Shown here: positions 17,783 to 27,803 of the stretch, one piece after another | Layout of the letters: each line of letters opens with the position of its first letter | Numbering within the stretch: position 1 is the stretch's first letter | Assembly: GCF_051379705.1 (NCBI RefSeq) | Contig: NZ_CP179868.1 | Coordinates: 2,294,001 to 2,358,000, forward strand | Direction of reading: 5' to 3' | Length of the DNA stretch: 64,000 bases | Origin: Ekhidna sp051379705 | Lineage (GTDB): Bacteria > Bacteroidota > Bacteroidia > Cytophagales > Cyclobacteriaceae | Translations under genes and position numbers: made by a program | The notes under the pieces: generated by a model | Databases searched by the model: none | What the model was told of the DNA's origin: nothing | The model's input: the letters and a program-made list of their open reading frames with translations, nothing else

Positions 17783-17866
17783 AAGATAATCAAATTTATG
17801 GAATCAGCATATTTTTATATTCAACATTACCCAATCAACTAATTTGCCAATCACTAAATTTACCTC

Positions 17867-20626
17867 ATGTCCGAAAAGAAACTCTTCCTGCTTGATGCAT
17901 TTGCCCTGATCTACCGTGCGCACTTTGCCATGAGCCAAAACCCTCGATTAACCACCAATGGCATCAATACAGGAGCTATTCTCGGCTTCACTAATTCACT
18001 GTTAGAAATAATAACCAAGGAAAAACCCTCTCACATAGGTGTGGCATTCGATACACATGCGCCAACATTTCGCCACGAATCTTATAAAGAATACAAAGCC
18101 ACTCGTCAGGAACAACCTGAAGAAATTAAAGTAGCTATTCCATACTGCCTCAAGATTGTTGAAGGCTTCAATATCCCAATCCTAATGAAGGATGGCTATG
18201 AGGCTGATGACTTAATTGGTACCATCGCCAAAAAGGCAAGCAAGCAAGGCTTCAAGGTATACATGATGACGCCCGATAAGGATTTTGCTCAGCTGGTAGA
18301 TGAAAACATTTCGCTTTTTAAGCCACGAAGAATGGGTAGCGGGGTGGACATTATGGGCATCCCGGAAGTGCTTGCCAAATTCGACATTGACAAGGTTGAT
18401 CAAGTACGTGACGTACTGGGTTTAAAGGGAGATGCCGTAGACAATATTCCAGGTATTCCAGGCATTGGGGATAAAACAGCCTCAAAGCTTTTGAAAGAAT
18501 ATGGTTCAGTTCAAGGCATCATTGATCATGTAGATGAATTGAAAGGAGCATTGCAAAAACGCGTTCAGGAGCATGGTCAACAGGGCATTATGTCCAAAGA
18601 GCTGGCAACTATCAAAATTGATTCACCAGTTGACTTTAGTGAAGAAGACCTGAAATACGGCGATCCAAATGCGGACATCCTAAAGCCCATCTTTGATGAG
18701 TTGGAGTTTAAGACGATAGCACGACGGGTATTCCAGGAAGAGAACGATATAAAGAAAGGAGATACGCAGCAATTGGGACTCTTTGATGGTGGCGCAGCAA
18801 CTCCAGAACCTGTCGATGATAAAGAGTCGATAGCGACATCCAAACATACCTACCATATGGTCGAGGGAGATGGCGCCATCAGTGCGTTGGTAGCCAAACT
18901 TAAATCGCAACAATCATTTTGCTTTGATACCGAAACAACCAGTCTCGAAACACGTGAAGCAAAACTCGTAGGAATAGCATTTGCAATAGAAAAAGGGGAA
19001 GCGTGGTATGTGCCCTGCTTTGATAATGCGCAGGAGGTAGCGGGTGCATTTAAGGACGTGCTTGAAGATGAAGGCATTCAGAAAATTGGCCAAAATTTGA
19101 AGTATGACATTCAGGTGATGCGGAATTATGGAGTACACGTAAACGGCTCCATTTTTGACACCATGCTGGCACACTTCCTTCTGGATTCTGAGTCAAACAA
19201 CAGCATGGACTGGCTGGCAGACAAATTTTTGAATTACAAGACCATTTCCTTCGAAAGTATTGTCGGGCCAAAAGGGAAAAATCAAAAAACCATTGATCAG
19301 GTAGAAGTCGAAAAAGTGAAGGATTATGCCTGTGAAGATGCGGACATTACACTGCAGCTGAAGGAATTGCTGGAGAAAGATATTGTAGAGCGAAAACTTG
19401 AGAAGCTACTTCATGAAGTGGAAGAACCACTTTCATTTGTCTTGGCAGATATGGAGTATCAAGGTGTGAAAGTAGACACGGCAACCCTTGAAAAAATGTC
19501 AAAAGAGCTGGATGAAGAAACACGACGAGTGCAGAAAGAGATTTTTGATACAGCAGGTGTGGAGTTCAACATTGGCTCACCTAAGCAGCTGGGAGAAATT
19601 CTTTTTGAAAAACTCAAACTTGTAGAGAAACCCAAGAAAACCAAGACCGGACAATATGCAACGGGTGAAGATATTTTGTCCAAGTTGGCAGATGAGCATC
19701 AAATTGCCGCCCAGATTTTAGAGTTTCGCGAGTATCAAAAATTGAAGTCAACCTACGTAGACGCACTTCCGAAACTGATCAGTGAAGCAGATAATCGAAT
19801 ACATACAGATTACCGACAAACAGTTGCTGCTACCGGCCGACTGAGTTCTAATAATCCCAATTTGCAAAACATCCCAATTCGTACAGAAAAAGGACGTGAG
19901 ATCAGAAAAGCATTTGTGGCTAAAGATGAGAACCACCTGATCATGGCGGCAGATTACTCCCAGATTGAACTTCGAATCATGGCGGCATTCTCAAAGGATG
20001 TAAGCATGATGCAGGCATTCAAAGATGGTCGGGATATCCATGCGACTACAGCTGCAAAGGTATTTGGTGTGGATGTAGATAATGTAGAACCAAACATGCG
20101 TCGAAAAGCCAAGGAGGTAAACTTCGGAATCATTTACGGAATCTCCGCTTACGGTCTTTCTCAAAACCTAAACATTGCCAGAGGAGAAGCGCAGGAAATC
20201 ATCGATTCGTACTTCAAGGAATTCCCAAATGTGAAGAAGTATATGGACGAAACCATCGAAAAGGCGAAGAAGGATGAATATGTAGAAACCATACTTGGAC
20301 GTAGACGGTACCTTCGAAACATCAACTCTAAGAACTTTACCATGCGAGGCTTTGACGAGCGCAATGCCATCAATGCACCAATTCAGGGAAGTGCAGCCGA
20401 CATCATCAAAATCGCGATGATTGACATTCATAAATGGATGCAAGAGGAAAAATTAGCATCTACAATGATCATGCAAGTTCATGATGAACTTGTATTTGAC
20501 ATGCATAAAGACGAACAAGAACTATTGATGTCAAAAGTAGAGTCATTCATGAAAGAAGCACATCCATTGGAGGTGCCAATGGAAATCGGCATTGGCGTAG
20601 GAGACAACTGGCTCGAAGCTCATTAA
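17867..20626 (+). CDS. polA: DNA polymerase I
   Basis: 919 residues, a full three-domain enzyme for Okazaki fragment processing and repair. Residues 1-290 are the 5'-3' flap nuclease (LLDAFALIYRAHFAM, DGYEADDLIGTIA, TPDKDFAQLV, GIPGIGDKTASKLL). Residues about 345-520 are the 3'-5' proofreading domain with the acidic motif D354-T-E356 (FCFDTETTSL) intact. The polymerase domain carries motif A DYSQIELRIMA (D696), motif B RRKAKEVNFGIIYG and motif C QVHDELVFD (D873). Proofreading residues are retained, unlike Taq polymerase. It is divergent from tetR, and its promoter must lie in the 104 bases that also contain the TetR operator. Confidence 0.98.
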   Translation: MSEKKLFLLDAFALIYRAHFAMSQNPRLTTNGINTGAILGFTNSLLEIITKEKPSHIGVAFDTHAPTFRHESYKEYKATRQEQPEEIKVAIPYCLKIVEGFNIPILMKDGYEADDLIGTIAKKASKQGFKVYMMTPDKDFAQLVDENISLFKPRRMGSGVDIMGIPEVLAKFDIDKVDQVRDVLGLKGDAVDNIPGIPGIGDKTASKLLKEYGSVQGIIDHVDELKGALQKRVQEHGQQGIMSKELATIKIDSPVDFSEEDLKYGDPNADILKPIFDELEFKTIARRVFQEENDIKKGDTQQLGLFDGGAATPEPVDDKESIATSKHTYHMVEGDGAISALVAKLKSQQSFCFDTETTSLETREAKLVGIAFAIEKGEAWYVPCFDNAQEVAGAFKDVLEDEGIQKIGQNLKYDIQVMRNYGVHVNGSIFDTMLAHFLLDSESNNSMDWLADKFLNYKTISFESIVGPKGKNQKTIDQVEVEKVKDYACEDADITLQLKELLEKDIVERKLEKLLHEVEEPLSFVLADMEYQGVKVDTATLEKMSKELDEETRRVQKEIFDTAGVEFNIGSPKQLGEILFEKLKLVEKPKKTKTGQYATGEDILSKLADEHQIAAQILEFREYQKLKSTYVDALPKLISEADNRIHTDYRQTVAATGRLSSNNPNLQNIPIRTEKGREIRKAFVAKDENHLIMAADYSQIELRIMAAFSKDVSMMQAFKDGRDIHATTAAKVFGVDVDNVEPNMRRKAKEVNFGIIYGISAYGLSQNLNIARGEAQEIIDSYFKEFPNVKKYMDETIEKAKKDEYVETILGRRRYLRNINSKNFTMRGFDERNAINAPIQGSAADIIKIAMIDIHKWMQEEKLASTMIMQVHDELVFDMHKDEQELLMSKVESFMKEAHPLEVPMEIGIGVGDNWLEAH

Positions 20627-20745
20627 GACCAATTAGATAAAACGGCCCAATTTTAATTTATTGCTCCGTTCCGATCAAAAAAACTGATCTTGTGCACCGT
20701 TAGTATACATTCTTTTTTGTGATTTAGACGATGGCCTCAACGTCT

Positions 20746-20790
20746 TTTGTTGACAATTATTTTTTTGATAAAATTCTAAACGTCAACAAA
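20746..20790 (+). promoter_or_regulatory. Inverted repeat reaching the start codon of the giant repeat protein
   Basis: Nine-base perfect arms TTTGTTGAC (20746-20754) and GTCAACAAA (20782-20790), separated by 27 AT-rich bases; the right arm ends in the A of the ATG. If both arms are transcribed, the stem would cover the ribosome-binding region. The spacer also contains AT-rich promoter-like sequence, so the left arm might instead be an upstream operator half. Confidence 0.35.
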
Positions 20791-23700
20791 TGAAAAAGAA
20801 CCGAATAGTTTTCATATTGCTGCTTCTATTTAGCAGTTCGCTTGCCTGGGCGCAGCTGGCTTTGCAAAGTCACCTGCCCACCGCAAACGCCCAAAGCATC
20901 ACTACAGATGCGAACATCACGATGACCTTCGATGCGAACATCGACGAAGTTACATTGGATGGTACTACCGTAGTAGTTTCTGGTAGCCAGACAGGCTTGA
21001 TCGCCGGTACTTTCTCCGGCGGAGGCACCACTACCATTACCTTCAATCCCACGAATGATTTCTTTGCTGGTGAGCAAGTATATGTGACCATCACCCAGCA
21101 GCTGCTCAATGAGACCGGAGGTGCCTCCTTGGCAACACCCTATCACTTTACGTTTACCACCGCAAGTGCAGTTAGCCCGGAGGACCCCTCAGAATTTTCT
21201 GCATTTACCATCAGCTCCTCAGCAGACGGAGTAAGAGGTGTTTATGCCGCAGATATAGATGGCGATGGCGACATGGATGTGTTGTCCGCTTCGCAGAACA
21301 ACGATCGTATTACATGGTTTGAGAATGATGGGAATGGGTTAAATCCAACATTCACCACCCATGATATTTCTACCACAGCCGATTTAGCAAGTAGTGTTTA
21401 TGCCGCAGATATAGATGGCGATGGGGACATGGACGTGTTGTCAGCTTCGAGGAACGACGATCGAATTGCATGGTACGAAAACGATGGGAATGAGTCATTC
21501 ACCACCCATGATATTTCTACCACAGCCGATTTAGCAAGTAGTGTTTATGCCGCAGATATAGATGGCGATGGCGACATGGATGTTTTGTCCGCTTCGCAGA
21601 GCGACGATCGAATTGCATGGTACGAAAATGATGGGAATGAGTCCTTTATCACCCATGATATTTCTACCACAGCCGATGGAGCAAATAGTGTTTATGCCGC
21701 AGATGTAGATGGCGATGGGGACATGGATGTGTTGTCCGCTTCGCAGAGCGACGATCGAATTGCATGGTACGAAAATGATGGGAATGAGTCCTTTACCACC
21801 CATGATATTTCTACCACAGCCGATTATGCAAGAAGTGTTTATGCCGCAGATATAGATGGCGATGGGGACATGGACGTGTTGTCAGCATCGTTTGTTGACG
21901 ATCGTATTGCATGGTACGAAAATGATGGGAATGAGTCCTTTACCACCCATGATATTTCTACCACAGCCGCTGAGCCAACCAGTGTTTATGCCGCAGATAT
22001 AGATGGCGATGGCGACATGGACGTGTTGTCAGCATCTTTTTTTGACGATCGTATTGCATGGTACGAAAATGATGGGAATGAGTCCTTTACCACCCATGAT
22101 ATTTCTACCACAGCCGATGGAGCAAATAGTGTTTATGCCGCAGATGTAGATGGCGATGGGGACATGGATGTGTTGTCCGCTTCGCAGAGCGACGATCGAA
22201 TTGCATGGTATAAAAATGCCAGTATTACAGAAATTGTTTCAACAGTTCCCACCGCAAACGCCCAAAGCATCACTACAGATGCGAACATCACGATGACCTT
22301 CGATGCGAACATCGACGGAACTACATTGGATGGTACTACCGTAGTAGTTTCTGGTAGCCAGACAGGCTTGATCGCCGGTACTTTCTCCGGCGGAGGCACC
22401 ACTACCATTACCTTCAATCCCACGAATGATTTCTTTGCTGGTGAGCAAGTATATGTGACCATCACCCAGCAGCTGCTCAATGAGACCGGAGGTGCCTTGG
22501 CAACACCCTATCACTTTACGTTTACCACCGCAAGTGCGGTTAGCCCGGAGGACCCCTCAGAATTTTCTGCATTTACCATCAGCTCCTCAGCAGACGGAGC
22601 AAGAGGTGTTTATGCCGCAGATATAGATGGCGATGGCGACATGGACGTGTTGTCTGCTTCTCAGACAGACGATCGTATTACATGGTTTGAGAATGATGGG
22701 AATGGGTTAAATCCAACATTCACCACCCATGATATTTCTACCACAGCCGATGGAGCATACAGTGTTCATGCAGTCGATGTAGATGGCGATGGCGACATGG
22801 ACGTGTTGTCAGCATCTTTTTTTGACGATCGTATTGCATGGTACGAAAATGATGGGAATGAGTCCTTTACCACCCATGATATTTCTACCACAGCCGATGG
22901 AGCATTTGATATTTATGCCGCAGATATAGATGGCGATGGCGACATGGACGTGTTGTCTGCGTCTATCGGTGATGACCGAATTGCATGGTACGAAAATGAT
23001 GGGAATGAGTCCTTTATCACCCATGATATTTCTACCACAGCAGACGGAGCAAGAGGTGTTTATGCCGCAGATATAGATGGCGATGGCGACATGGACGTGT
23101 TGTCTGCTTCTCAGCAGGATAATCGAATTGTTTGGTACGAAAACGATGGTAGTGAGTCATTCACCACCCATGATATTTCTACCACAGCCGCTGACCCAAC
23201 CAGTGTTTATGCCGCAGATATAGATGGCGATGGCGACATGGACGTGTTGTCAGCATCGTTTGTTGACGATCGTATTGCATGGTACGAAAATGATGGGAAT
23301 GAGTCCTTTACCACCCATGATATTTCTACCACAGCCGATGGAGCGAGCAGTGTCCATACAGCCGATGTTGATGGCGATGGCGACATGGACGTGTTGTCAG
23401 CATCGTTTGCTGACGATCGTATTGCATGGTACGAAAATGATGGGAATGAGTCCTTTACCACCCATGATATTTCTACCACAGCCGATGGAGCAGGCAGTGT
23501 TTATACAGCTGATATTGATGGTGATGGTGATCTAGATGTCATATCTGCATCATATTACAGCGACCGTATTGATTGGTATAAAAATGCCAGTATTACAGAA
23601 ATTGTTTCAACAGTTCCCACCGCAACCGCCCAAAGCATCACTTCAGATGCGAACATCACGATGACCTTCGATGCGAACATCGACGGAACTACATTGGATG

Positions 23701-26700
23701 GAACTACCGTGGTAGTTTCTGGTAGCCAGACAGGCTTGATCGCCGGTACTTTCTCCGGCGGAGGCACCACTACCATTACCTTCAATCCCACGAATGATTT
23801 CTTTGCAGGTGAGCAAGTAGATGTGACCATCACCCAGCAGCTGCTCAATGAGACCGGAGGTGCCTTGGCAACACCCTATCACTTTACGTTTACCACCGCA
23901 AGTGCGGTTAGCCCGGAGAATCCTACGACTTTCATAGCAAATATCATCAGCTCCTCAGCAGACGGAGTAAGTAGTGTTTATGCAGCAGATATAGATGGCG
24001 ATGGGGACATGGATGTGTTGTCCGCTTCGCAGTACAACGATCGTATTACATGGTTTGAGAATGATGGGAATGGGTTAAATCCAACATTCACCACCCATGA
24101 TATTTCTACCACAGCCAATGGAGCATTTGATGTTTATGCTGCTGATGTAGATGGCGATGGCGACATGGACGTGTTGTCAGCATCTCTTATTGACGATCGT
24201 ATTGCATGGTACGAAAATGATGGGAATGAGTCATTCACCACCCATGATATTTCTACCACAGCCGATGGAGTAAGAGGTGTTTATGCAGCTGATATAGATG
24301 GCGATGGCGACATGGACGTGTTGTCAGCATCTTTTATTGACGATCGTATTGCATGGTACGAAAATGATGGGAATGAGTCCTTTATCACCCATGATATTTC
24401 TACCACAGCCGATGCAGCAAGTAGTGTTTATGCAGCTGATATAGATGGCGATGGGGACATGGATGTGTTGTCCGCTTCGCAGACAGACGATCGTATTACA
24501 TGGTTTGAGAATGATGGGAATGGGTTAAATCCAACATTCACCACCCATGATATTTCTACCACAGCCAATGGAGCATTTGATGTTTATGCTGCTGATGTAG
24601 ATGGCGATGGCGACATGGACGTGTTATCAGCCTCATTAGGTGATGACCGTATTGCATGGTACGAAAATGATGGGAGTGAGTCATTCACCACCCATGATAT
24701 TTCTACCACAGCCGATGGAGCATACAGTGTTCATGCAGTCGATGTAGATGGCGATGGCGACATGGACGTGTTGTCCGCTTCGCAGTACAACGATCGTATT
24801 ACATGGTTTGAGAATGATGGGAATGGGTTAAATCCAACATTCACCACCCATGATATTTCTACCACAGCCAATGGAGCATTTGATGTTTATGCTGCTGATG
24901 TAGATGGCGATGGCGACATGGACGTGTTATCTGCATCATTTTACAGCGACCGTATTGATTGGTATAAAAATGCGGATGTCACCTCTCCAACTGTAACGCT
25001 TACATCTACGGCGAGCGACCCTACGAATACCGCAGCGATTCCAGTGACAATCACCTTTTCGGAATCAGTAACAGGTTTTGAGTTAGCAGATATAGCTATC
25101 ACAAATGGTACAGGTTCGGGCTTTACAGACAATGGAGATGGTAGCTATGATGTGACTGTGACTGCAACTTCGGACGGATTAGTCCTAGTAGACATAGAAG
25201 CGGATGCTGCTGTAGATATTGCAAATAATGGCAATATTATTTCACCCCCTTTTGGCATTGTTTATGACGCTACATCTCCAACAGTAAATATAGCATCAGT
25301 ATCAAGTAGCCATACGAATACCGTGATTCCGGTAATGATCACCTTCTCTGAACCAGTGATGGGATTTGAACTAGCGGATATAGCAATCACAAATGGTACA
25401 GGCTCGGGCTTTACAGACAATGGAGATGGTAGCTATGATGTGACTGTGACTGCAACTTCGGACGGTGTAGTAAGTATGAATATCCCGGCAGACGTGAGTA
25501 CAGATGCGGCTGGGAATAGCAATACGGCGGCTTTGGTATATGAAATAACGTTTGACAGCACTGCACCTACAGTAACATTGACATCCACGTCGAGCGACCC
25601 TACGAATACAGCTGTGATCCCTGTAACAATTACATTTTCAGAGGCAGTGATAGGCTTTGAGCGAGCGGATATAGAAATCACGAATTCTGGTATAGGTTCA
25701 AATTTTACAGATAATGGCGATGGTAGCTATGATGTGACTTTGGGAGCATTAGCAGAAGGCTTAGTGACTGTGAATATCCCGGCGAACGTAAGCACAGACT
25801 TAGCTGGGAATAGTAATACCGCTTCTCTACCATTTGAAATAACGTTTGATGGTACTGCACCAACTGTTGCTATTACCACTACTGCTAGCGATCCAACGAA
25901 TACCGCAGCGATTCCAGTGACAATCACCTTTTCGGAATCAGTAACAGGTTTTGAGTTAGCAGATATAGCTATCACAAATGGTACAGGTTCGGGCTTTACT
26001 GACAATGGCAATGGCAGCTACGATGTGACTGTGACTGCAACAGCAGATGGAGCTGTAAGTGTGAATATCCCGGCAGATGTGAGTACAGATGCGGCCGGCA
26101 ATGGCAATGAAGCAGCATCGTCTTTTGAGATTATGTATATCTTCATCAATCAATCACCACAAGTAGTTGCAGCTATTCCAAATCAGTCACTGACTATAAC
26201 CGGAACCACAGGAGAGAACGCCACTTTTACTTTGAGCGAATATTTCACTGATCCTGATGGAGATGAATTGGTATACGCCGCACAGAGCGATGATGAAACC
26301 ATTGCAACAGCAGAAATAGTATCCGAGTCTGAGACACTTACAGTGACGGCAATTGCAGAAGGGACATCACAAGTGACTGTGACAGCAGACGATCAGTTAG
26401 GAGGACAAGTGTCTTCCAATTTTGATGTGACAGTGGTGTTTGTTTTATCCGCATCTTCAAAAGAGATAGTGGAGATCTTGTATTATCCGAATCCGGCAAC
26501 TACAGACCTAACCATTAAAAGTGATGTTTTCCGAATTTCGGAATGGAAGCTGTATGGTCTTAGTGGAGATTTGAGAAAGGAAGGTGCGGGTTCAGGCAAA
26601 AATGAACTGACAATTAATGTGCAAGGGATGGCTGTGGGAACTTATGTTTTAAAGCTTCTTTCGCTAGAAGGTGAAACGGTAGACTTACGAGTAAGAGTGA

Positions 26701-26708
26701 ACAAATAG
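20790..26708 (+). CDS. Giant secreted FG-GAP propeller / Ig-like repeat protein with type IX sorting domain
   Basis: 1972 residues. Order: signal peptide (1-21, ending SLAWAQ); Ig-like SbsA-type domain (about 30-130) and seven FG-GAP blades (about 134-477); second Ig-like domain (487-585) and seven blades (590-933); third Ig-like domain (943-1045) and seven blades (1048-1395); four Big_12-like Ig domains (1397-1785) beginning PTVTLTSTASDPTNTAA or variants; a cadherin-like domain (about 1787-1886); and a type IX sorting domain (1894-1972) with YYPNPATTDLTI and the ending VDLRVRVNK. Each blade has the calcium loop DIDGDGDMD or DVDGDGDMD. Seven blades per block matches closed seven-bladed propellers as in integrin alpha subunits. 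Probably a large surface or released adhesin. The repeats are nearly identical in DNA, showing recent internal duplication. Confidence 0.9.
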   Translation: MKKNRIVFILLLLFSSSLAWAQLALQSHLPTANAQSITTDANITMTFDANIDEVTLDGTTVVVSGSQTGLIAGTFSGGGTTTITFNPTNDFFAGEQVYVTITQQLLNETGGASLATPYHFTFTTASAVSPEDPSEFSAFTISSSADGVRGVYAADIDGDGDMDVLSASQNNDRITWFENDGNGLNPTFTTHDISTTADLASSVYAADIDGDGDMDVLSASRNDDRIAWYENDGNESFTTHDISTTADLASSVYAADIDGDGDMDVLSASQSDDRIAWYENDGNESFITHDISTTADGANSVYAADVDGDGDMDVLSASQSDDRIAWYENDGNESFTTHDISTTADYARSVYAADIDGDGDMDVLSASFVDDRIAWYENDGNESFTTHDISTTAAEPTSVYAADIDGDGDMDVLSASFFDDRIAWYENDGNESFTTHDISTTADGANSVYAADVDGDGDMDVLSASQSDDRIAWYKNASITEIVSTVPTANAQSITTDANITMTFDANIDGTTLDGTTVVVSGSQTGLIAGTFSGGGTTTITFNPTNDFFAGEQVYVTITQQLLNETGGALATPYHFTFTTASAVSPEDPSEFSAFTISSSADGARGVYAADIDGDGDMDVLSASQTDDRITWFENDGNGLNPTFTTHDISTTADGAYSVHAVDVDGDGDMDVLSASFFDDRIAWYENDGNESFTTHDISTTADGAFDIYAADIDGDGDMDVLSASIGDDRIAWYENDGNESFITHDISTTADGARGVYAADIDGDGDMDVLSASQQDNRIVWYENDGSESFTTHDISTTAADPTSVYAADIDGDGDMDVLSASFVDDRIAWYENDGNESFTTHDISTTADGASSVHTADVDGDGDMDVLSASFADDRIAWYENDGNESFTTHDISTTADGAGSVYTADIDGDGDLDVISASYYSDRIDWYKNASITEIVSTVPTATAQSITSDANITMTFDANIDGTTLDGTTVVVSGSQTGLIAGTFSGGGTTTITFNPTNDFFAGEQVDVTITQQLLNETGGALATPYHFTFTTASAVSPENPTTFIANIISSSADGVSSVYAADIDGDGDMDVLSASQYNDRITWFENDGNGLNPTFTTHDISTTANGAFDVYAADVDGDGDMDVLSASLIDDRIAWYENDGNESFTTHDISTTADGVRGVYAADIDGDGDMDVLSASFIDDRIAWYENDGNESFITHDISTTADAASSVYAADIDGDGDMDVLSASQTDDRITWFENDGNGLNPTFTTHDISTTANGAFDVYAADVDGDGDMDVLSASLGDDRIAWYENDGSESFTTHDISTTADGAYSVHAVDVDGDGDMDVLSASQYNDRITWFENDGNGLNPTFTTHDISTTANGAFDVYAADVDGDGDMDVLSASFYSDRIDWYKNADVTSPTVTLTSTASDPTNTAAIPVTITFSESVTGFELADIAITNGTGSGFTDNGDGSYDVTVTATSDGLVLVDIEADAAVDIANNGNIISPPFGIVYDATSPTVNIASVSSSHTNTVIPVMITFSEPVMGFELADIAITNGTGSGFTDNGDGSYDVTVTATSDGVVSMNIPADVSTDAAGNSNTAALVYEITFDSTAPTVTLTSTSSDPTNTAVIPVTITFSEAVIGFERADIEITNSGIGSNFTDNGDGSYDVTLGALAEGLVTVNIPANVSTDLAGNSNTASLPFEITFDGTAPTVAITTTASDPTNTAAIPVTITFSESVTGFELADIAITNGTGSGFTDNGNGSYDVTVTATADGAVSVNIPADVSTDAAGNGNEAASSFEIMYIFINQSPQVVAAIPNQSLTITGTTGENATFTLSEYFTDPDGDELVYAAQSDDETIATAEIVSESETLTVTAIAEGTSQVTVTADDQLGGQVSSNFDVTVVFVLSASSKEIVEILYYPNPATTDLTIKSDVFRISEWKLYGLSGDLRKEGAGSGKNELTINVQGMAVGTYVLKLLSLEGETVDLRVRVNK
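20877..24974 (+). repeat. Tandem triplication of a ~1.37-kb coding module (Ig-like domain + seven FG-GAP blades)
   Basis: The DNA beginning CCCACCGCAA recurs at 20877, 22248 and 23616, giving periods of 1371 and 1368 bases; copy one has one extra codon. Each copy holds an Ig-like segment of about 350 bases and seven blade units of 147 bases (49 codons) or 156 bases (52 codons, with a NGLNP-containing loop). Identity between copies is very high at the DNA level. The reading frame is kept throughout. Confidence 0.9.
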
Positions 26709-26732
26709 GACTGTAGATTAACCAGCAACGAG

Positions 26733-26780
26733 GCAGAGGGCGATTGTCTTATAGACTGATTGCCTTCTGCTTTTTATTTT
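26733..26780 (+). terminator. Rho-independent terminator after the repeat-protein gene
   Basis: A long stem GCAGAGGGCGATTG / TGATTGCCTTCTGC (several G-U pairs) with a short loop, followed by TTTTTATTTT. It lies 25 bases after the stop codon and ends the transcript before the dehydratase gene. Confidence 0.8.
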
Positions 26781-26849
26781 CTCCAATCCTTTTTTGAATG
26801 CAGCTTACTTTTTCAAAGTAAATTAGTTTCAAATTCGAAATAAAGACGC

Positions 26850-27800
26850 ATGCTAACAAAAACCCCTTCCTTTTCAGACATCAAGCGAGCGCATCAACGG
26901 ATCTCCAACTACATCTTCCAAACACCGGTGATGACCTCAAAAAATATTGATGAGATTGCAGGGTGTCACATCTTCTTCAAGTGTGAGAACTTTCAGAAGG
27001 TGGGTGCCTTTAAGATGCGCGGAGCCTCCAATGCCATCTTTAGCTATCGTCCGGAAGATCGAGTCAATGGCTTTGCTTGTCATTCCTCCGGTAATCATGG
27101 ACAGGCAGTTGCGCTTGCAGCTAAGTTGGCAGGCTCAAAAGCATATATTGTCATGCCCAAGAATTCATCGCAAGTGAAAATCAATGCGGTGAAAGGATAT
27201 GATGCAGAGGTTATCCTTTGCGAACCTAATGATGCATCAAGAACTCAAACTTGCGAAGATGTGGTTAAGAAAACGGGTGCAATCCTTATTCATCCATTCG
27301 ATGATTACAACATCATTGCCGGTCAGGCAACCGCAGCAAAAGAGCTGATTGAGGAAGTGGATGATTTAGATGCCATCATATCTCCGGTAGGCGGTGGAGG
27401 ACTTGCGGCAGGAACATCACTTATCGCGCACCACCTCGATCCAAATATGGAAGTTTTTTTAGGGGAGCCAGAGGAAGTCGATGATGCATTTCAGTCATTG
27501 AAGGCTGGGAAGATTATACCTAACAAATCGGCAAACACGATTGCTGACGGACTGAAAACGACGATCGGTAAGAAGAACTTCGAAATACTGAAAGAGCATG
27601 TGAAAGAAGTATTCACCGTTTCTGAGGAAGAAATTATCGATGCGATGAAGCTTATTTGGGAGCGAATGAAAATTGTTATTGAGCCGTCATGCGCAGTGCC
27701 CTTTGCGGCCATTCTAAAAAATAAAAGTGCATTCGAAGGAAAAAGAGTTGGTGTGATACTAACCGGCGGGAATGTGGATTTGACGAAACTACCCTTTTAG
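26850..27800 (+). CDS. PLP-dependent threonine/serine dehydratase (or serine racemase-like)
   Basis: 316 residues, fold type II PLP enzyme. The Schiff-base lysine is in VGAFKMRGASNA, the substrate-carboxylate loop is SSGNHGQAVA and the phosphate-binding glycine loop is SPVGGGGLAAG. The protein lacks the C-terminal ACT regulatory domain of biosynthetic IlvA, so it is of the catabolic TdcB or serine racemase type; the two cannot be separated by eye. The reaction is deamination of threonine or serine to the 2-oxo acid and ammonia. The lipid kinase gene begins three bases after its stop codon, so the two are co-transcribed, without an obvious metabolic link. Confidence 0.92.
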   Translation: MLTKTPSFSDIKRAHQRISNYIFQTPVMTSKNIDEIAGCHIFFKCENFQKVGAFKMRGASNAIFSYRPEDRVNGFACHSSGNHGQAVALAAKLAGSKAYIVMPKNSSQVKINAVKGYDAEVILCEPNDASRTQTCEDVVKKTGAILIHPFDDYNIIAGQATAAKELIEEVDDLDAIISPVGGGGLAAGTSLIAHHLDPNMEVFLGEPEEVDDAFQSLKAGKIIPNKSANTIADGLKTTIGKKNFEILKEHVKEVFTVSEEEIIDAMKLIWERMKIVIEPSCAVPFAAILKNKSAFEGKRVGVILTGGNVDLTKLPF

Positions 27801-27803
27801 TAA

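Noticed and set aside
21531..23882. Several antisense open frames of 70-115 codons within the repeat gene
   Set aside because: They recur at the repeat period and are mirror frames of the coding repeats; no starts or ribosome-binding sites support them.
20877..24974. A long array of near-identical 147-base units that could look like a CRISPR or satellite array
   Set aside because: Units are far longer than CRISPR repeats, have no spacers, and keep one reading frame encoding FG-GAP blades.
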